Source: Rs1 sp038900335
GTDB lineage: Bacteria; Pseudomonadota; Gammaproteobacteria; Pseudomonadales; Balneatricaceae
NCBI GenBank assembly: GCA_038900335.1
Contig: JBBMRB010000006.1
Span: 124,001-188,000 of the forward strand
Direction: 5' to 3'
DNA: 64,000 nt
Each line of letters begins with the position of its first letter. Positions within the stretch are counted from its first letter, which is position 1. This document shows, piece by piece, positions 59,935-64,000 of this stretch. The notes under the pieces are model-generated. The model saw nothing but the letters and a program-made list of their open reading frames with translations. It had not been told where the DNA came from and searched no databases. The translations under genes were made by a program, and so were the position numbers.

Positions 59935-62928
59935 TTAATTACTGCGTATTTCTCGCCATTGCGTTCTGCTGCCAATAAGTTTTTGCTCGCCTCTAAGGCC
60001 TACTCGAGTATCACCAAACCCGCAATCGACACCCTTAGTACAGGCCTGATTAGTGTCAATTAAAACCTCGACATTCGAGTCACCTACATTAAGAAACACT
60101 GGCGTATTTAAACTATCAGTACTATAGCTAGATGCATTTATCACCACATCGTTACCGTCTTTATCTTGAACAGTAACGCCATCGTCATCATCGACAGCTA
60201 AATCACCGTTCATATCAACAGCAACATAACTTAAACGTGAACCGGTATAAGCATCTAATTGCGTTAAAAAGCTGGTTGATGAAGGTAAGCATTTATCAGA
60301 ATCGTTAGCGATATTTGATACAAAGAATACGCGTCCATCACCTACAACTTCATGTCCATTATAATTAGTTCTATAGGCAGCAGAGACGACAACTTGCTCA
60401 CCTTTTTCTTCATAAACAACGCTATCGTCATATTCACTGAATAACTTATCAGAAGTATATGTCGGCGTCTTTAGATCAATAAACCAGCCACTTTCTGCAG
60501 TATTACTATACCCTTTTGCCGTTGTTAGTCGTATCTCTTCCGTAATGGAATCGGTTCCAGAATAAAAAGTCACGTCTCCTTCAAAGGTGATGTTCTGCTC
60601 TAATAAATCGGCTCTGCTTAACACTGTGCTAGCTGTTTTTTGATACTCATCTTTAATACCGTAAAATGTCTGTAAACTGATATTATCAGAGGCAGCATCA
60701 CTCGCTTCTAGATATTTACCAGTGCCAAATAGCAGCATGACTAGTGAGCGATCCTTTAAATAAACAGGCACTATACTTGCCGTAATAGGTTGTGCATTAC
60801 CTTGATCATCTATCGCTTTAAAAATACTCGCTGTAGACCAATCGTCGTCATTATTTGAGCTGACATCAAATTTCCACAAGTTGCCAAAGAGATCTCCTGC
60901 ATATAAATAATCGATTTTATTATCTTTGTTAACATCAATCCCCGATACCTCAGCCAAACCATTAACAGAATCAACACCAGCCAGTGTTTTAGTCCCTACA
61001 TTTGTTGAAAGTTTACGCGCCAATTGGCCTGTCTCTAAATCGATCAATAAAATAACAGCATTGCCGGTGGCGCTAATTGAGGTATCACTGCTATCACTTG
61101 CGACACTATTATTGTAACCACTAGAGACAACGGCATAGAATTTACCGTCATTGAGTCGCATTATTTTAGGCGGTGAAAAAGTATAGCCTAGGTCGGCCTC
61201 ATCAGTGTCAGTAAACTGCCACATAAAGGTCGATTTTGCACCTACCTCACTATTGGCAAAACTGCCTTCTGTAATATCTAACGCGTATAAACCTTGGCCC
61301 CCTTTTCCTAAGCCGCCGACCAATACTGTTCGCCATTTACTATCGATAAACACATCTTGAATTGTTGGCGTACCATCAACAAAATACTGATGGGTGTAAT
61401 CTTCATCAGCTAATGTTTTCAGCTTAGGAAGTAATTGCTCAGGTATAAATGCCATTTTCTCGACACCAGTTGCCGTATCAAAACCGTGCAACATACCATC
61501 ATTCGCGCCGACATAAATCATGTCGCCTCTATCTTTATACTTTTCAACAAAAGCGGAATAAGGTTTGGTAAATTCATCATCTTCATAGACATCTTCTTGA
61601 GGCGGCTCTAAATAAATTGGTGATGAATTCACAATATCGCCAAGCGGCACGACCCCTGAACTACTTGCTCTAGCTCGGTACCCACTAATTTCTCTGCCTT
61701 TAATATAGTCAATGATATTAGCATTACCAAGGTAGTCTGTGATTTGGCTGCTGCTAAAAAAGTTTGACTGAAATGGCACTCCGTCACTGTGCCCCGTATA
61801 TACAACTCTTTGACTTGTATTACTATTAAAGCTCGCTGTCCACGCTAAATCGTCAGATATTTGAAATGTGTTTTGATCTATATCCAAGGCGATTAACTCA
61901 CCGCTCCAATCTTTTGCCGCATACCTTGTTTGGTACAAACGACTGCCACCGATTAACTCACTACTGTTTGAAGAGGAAGCGGCCACTGATTGGCTAGTAT
62001 CAGTAATTTGGGTTAAAGCTTTAGAGAATGAGCTTTTTAAATCTTCGTAATCTGACGCTTCATAATAGACTCCGTGACCATAACCATCTTTCTCTGCTGC
62101 ATCTTTAAGCATCTGTAAGGCAGTTACATTGCTCAATGTAAAACCAACAGTATAGGTGTGCATGTTTTGTTTTGAAAACAAGTTGTCATCAAAACTTTTA
62201 CCTGCCAAATCGAAGATATTGTTGTCAGGGTCTGGGCGCAAATCAGTTTCATAGGCAAGCTTAGCAATATCATCTAAATAATAGTAAGGACCATAACTAT
62301 AATATGGGCCTCCATAATAGCCATCATTTGCAACGCGATCATAATTACCACGAACATCAGTATAACCAAGATCGTTTTTTAAATTCGGAAAGTAGGAATC
62401 ATATATCGGTAATCCATCCGTTAAGACGATGGAATAGTTTTTCTGACAGCGCCATTCTATCGGGCTTTTTCGACCAGCGGTGTTATTGCCATAAATTGAT
62501 TTACCATCTCGAAAATAACCCACCACTTCATAATAAGCTTCTGCTAGTGGCGTCCAGCCACTAGCGTTCAAACTATTAATATCATCTTCGATTGGTAGCG
62601 AGCCATTGCTCTGCACAGGAAGCTTACACTCGCTAACGACCCTACCGCCTTGATTGTCATTGAAGGTGCTTAGACAAAACCTAACATCCTCAGTTTCTTT
62701 AATGATATCAATAGCAACACGTTTAGCGACATCTAAGCGCGTCCCTGTGCCGCTTAGATCCGGACTACTCATACTGCCAGAGCTATCCAGTAAAAACATA
62801 ACGTTAGGCTCAACAAAGCCAGTGGTTTGCAGCGGGTAATTAGGCAAATTAAGGCCCTCAGCTATAGCAGTAAAGCCGGTGGCTCCTATCGCAATCGATA
62901 AGGCTACATAAAGCTTGTTTTTGTTCAT
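59935..62928 (-). CDS. pilY1: PilY1, type IV pilus tip adhesin with von Willebrand A domain
   Basis: 997 residues, exported. A signal peptide (to about 23) is followed by a vWA domain (about 40-330) with MIDAS motif DSSGS at 48-52 and ASGWTPLAEAYYEV. The C-terminal PilY1 beta-propeller (about 430-880) contains ATGVEKMAFIPEQLL and a calcium loop DVNKDNKIDYLYAGDLFG. A late Asp cluster, DMNGDLAVDDDDG, may bind metal. Residues about 205-225 are strikingly Tyr-rich (YYGGPYYSYGPYYYLDD). PilY1 primes pilus assembly with minor pilins and acts in adhesion and surface sensing. AGGGG precedes the ATG. Confidence 0.93.
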   Translation of the reverse strand: MNKNKLYVALSIAIGATGFTAIAEGLNLPNYPLQTTGFVEPNVMFLLDSSGSMSSPDLSGTGTRLDVAKRVAIDIIKETEDVRFCLSTFNDNQGGRVVSECKLPVQSNGSLPIEDDINSLNASGWTPLAEAYYEVVGYFRDGKSIYGNNTAGRKSPIEWRCQKNYSIVLTDGLPIYDSYFPNLKNDLGYTDVRGNYDRVANDGYYGGPYYSYGPYYYLDDIAKLAYETDLRPDPDNNIFDLAGKSFDDNLFSKQNMHTYTVGFTLSNVTALQMLKDAAEKDGYGHGVYYEASDYEDLKSSFSKALTQITDTSQSVAASSSNSSELIGGSRLYQTRYAAKDWSGELIALDIDQNTFQISDDLAWTASFNSNTSQRVVYTGHSDGVPFQSNFFSSSQITDYLGNANIIDYIKGREISGYRARASSSGVVPLGDIVNSSPIYLEPPQEDVYEDDEFTKPYSAFVEKYKDRGDMIYVGANDGMLHGFDTATGVEKMAFIPEQLLPKLKTLADEDYTHQYFVDGTPTIQDVFIDSKWRTVLVGGLGKGGQGLYALDITEGSFANSEVGAKSTFMWQFTDTDEADLGYTFSPPKIMRLNDGKFYAVVSSGYNNSVASDSSDTSISATGNAVILLIDLETGQLARKLSTNVGTKTLAGVDSVNGLAEVSGIDVNKDNKIDYLYAGDLFGNLWKFDVSSNNDDDWSTASIFKAIDDQGNAQPITASIVPVYLKDRSLVMLLFGTGKYLEASDAASDNISLQTFYGIKDEYQKTASTVLSRADLLEQNITFEGDVTFYSGTDSITEEIRLTTAKGYSNTAESGWFIDLKTPTYTSDKLFSEYDDSVVYEEKGEQVVVSAAYRTNYNGHEVVGDGRVFFVSNIANDSDKCLPSSTSFLTQLDAYTGSRLSYVAVDMNGDLAVDDDDGVTVQDKDGNDVVINASSYSTDSLNTPVFLNVGDSNVEVLIDTNQACTKGVDCGFGDTRVGLRGEQKLIGSRTQWREIRSN

Positions 62929-62995
62929 AATCTACCCCTACTATGACTGACCATCCATCTAACAATACGCTATTTAGAGAGACTTCATTCGCTGT

Positions 62996-63508
62996 TTAGT
63001 TATACTGGTATATCGACTGTAACATCACAGTTGAACGCCCATTACCTTGAACACTCACGGTAATAGTATACTCACTATCACCCGTTTTTTCATATTTAAC
63101 TAATGGTGCGTTATTCACCGATGTGTCTTTAAAATTAGTTTGTTTAGTGCATAGCTTTTTTTCACTTGCCAGAGAACCATTTTGTAAACTAGCGTCATCA
63201 CACTGCCAATTAGCTGGGTCTAACAGTTCACTATCACTCAAAATACTCCAGCTATTAGCATGGGCATCTCGCACTAACAAAGCGAGCGCGTCTACAGTTT
63301 CTACTGAGACTTTTTCCTCTGCCGCAGCTAATGCTATTTCAGCGGCTTGAAACGCACGGTTACTATCAATGGCATTACCTGAAATACGCTCTTGTAATGT
63401 CACTTTTTGAATGGAGCTGATGCCGGCAATAGACATGATTAATAAAAATATTAAGCCTACGATTAAAGCCAACCCCGATTGTGATGTTCGTGAGCTAATA
63501 GTTATCAT
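62996..63508 (-). CDS. pilX: Minor pilin PilX
   Basis: 170 residues. The class III type IV prepilin-like N-terminus is RTSQSGLALIVGLIFLLIMSIAGISS, with a Gly at the peptidase site and a hydrophobic helix. QERISGNAIDSNRAFQAAEIALAAAEE is the PilX hallmark. Two Cys (WQCDD, KKLCTK) may form a disulfide. The start overlaps the pilW stop by four bases. It belongs to the pilus tip priming complex with PilV, PilW and PilY1. Confidence 0.92.
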   Translation of the reverse strand: MITISSRTSQSGLALIVGLIFLLIMSIAGISSIQKVTLQERISGNAIDSNRAFQAAEIALAAAEEKVSVETVDALALLVRDAHANSWSILSDSELLDPANWQCDDASLQNGSLASEKKLCTKQTNFKDTSVNNAPLVKYEKTGDSEYTITVSVQGNGRSTVMLQSIYQYN

Positions 63509-64000
63509 TTAATGCGATTCCTTAATGCTATGACAGCTGTGAACTCTTGATACAGTCGTGTACTTGGCATCACGACACCATTAATTGTCTGAGCTTGATC
63601 AACTACATTTTCAATTTCACTACCGACGACAAACACTATTTTCACCGCTTTTACATCTTGCCAAGTAGCAACATTAGCAGCAGTTGTTGACAGTTGGACA
63701 ATCAAATCACTACGGGATAAATACACCTTGTTATTAATGACATTGATCTGGCTATCATCCTCTAAATCAAGCGCAAAGCTGAATTTAATATCTTGCATTT
63801 GCGGCACTAAGACCACCGCATTCGCCACTACCGCTGCTGTTGCCGCACTACCGGTAATACTATTCATTTCTAGAGTAGTGCCATTGAGATAATAGCAGTT
63901 TCTTTTAGCTATATCGTCAGTTAGGGCGCCACCTGAAGTATTCTTATATACCTCTAAAATGGCTGTTGCGTTATTAACACTGCAAGCACCACCGGCACCT
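63505..64000 (-). CDS. pilW: Minor pilin PilW (C-terminal part, cut by right edge)
   Basis: 165 codons are open from the right edge to the stop at 63505; the true start lies beyond the window and an internal ATG at 63867 is not it. The closing RLYQEFTAVIALRNR is characteristic of PilW. The visible part is the extracellular beta-rich domain with Cys residues near the edge (GACS, RNCYY). It overlaps pilX by four bases. Further pilus genes should lie to the right. Confidence 0.9.
   Translation of the reverse strand, partial: GAGGACSVNNATAILEVYKNTSGGALTDDIAKRNCYYLNGTTLEMNSITGSAATAAVVANAVVLVPQMQDIKFSFALDLEDDSQINVINNKVYLSRSDLIVQLSTTAANVATWQDVKAVKIVFVVGSEIENVVDQAQTINGVVMPSTRLYQEFTAVIALRNRIK

Noticed and set aside
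63505..63867. Complete 120-residue gene at the right edge
   Set aside because: The frame stays open to the window edge and ends like PilW, so the ATG at 63867 is internal.

Overview
The window is a stretch of chromosome from an AT-rich, Gram-negative gammaproteobacterium, most likely marine. The block nrdR-ribD-ribE-ribB-ribH-nusB-thiL-pgpA followed by ribA, dxs, ispA and xseB is the order known from Pseudomonas and its relatives (Pseudomonadales in the wide sense, including the cellvibrio-like marine groups). A Na+-type PomAB flagellar stator, TRAP-type binding proteins, a sodium:alanine symporter and a pilW-pilX-pilY1-pilY2 pilus cluster fit a motile, surface-associated seawater bacterium. 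No rRNA, tRNA, insertion sequence, prophage or CRISPR array was found.

Layout. 1-4485: sugar-type ABC importer (binding protein, permease, ATPase, second permease cut by the window edge), with a promoter and a cluster of inverted half-sites upstream. 4718-7121: two small envelope genes and a PAS-containing Aer-like chemoreceptor with an exact FNR/Anr-type box upstream. 7419-11774: periplasmic binding protein, then a pqiA-pqiA-pqiB-pqiC lipid-transport operon with PqiA split in two. 12068-13246: DUF3524 glycosyltransferase (tRNA-queuosine mannosyltransferase family). 13401-15100: pomAB. 15468-18482: xseB-ispA-dxs (isoprenoid precursors). 18642-25395: riboflavin, thiamine, NusB and PgpA genes under NrdR. 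25621-29541: small membrane protein, AGCS symporter, glyA. 29841-32001: cupin plus glutathione S-transferase, with a divergent TetR regulator and a visible operator. 32186-39276: glutaredoxin, ettA, radA, hemE, CbiM-like membrane protein, rimI and a HolD-position protein.

39650-49915 is the most metabolically interesting region. It holds a Bcr/CflA-type MFS gene broken by one in-frame TAA, two tandem TRAP binding proteins without membrane subunits, and then etfB-etfA-purU-(dimethylglycine/sarcosine dehydrogenase)-folD. Together these can demethylate an N-methylated glycine, pass electrons to ETF, and carry the methylene-THF carbon through formyl-THF to formate. 50111-56227 holds small and regulatory genes, cysQ, an intact MFS paralogue, ogt and a DUF3010 gene. 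56451-59039 encodes an 862-residue ABC exporter-like protein whose nucleotide-binding motifs are all degraded and whose NBD region carries three copies of a post-Q-loop-like motif. 59065 to the right edge is the minor pilin/PilY1 cluster, transcribed leftward.

The strongest candidates for something poorly described are the 862-residue non-canonical ABC protein, the HolD-position protein with a glycosylase-like C-terminus, the C1 cluster with its orphan TRAP proteins, and several regulatory palindromes. All functional calls come from reading motifs and gene order; no database search was run.
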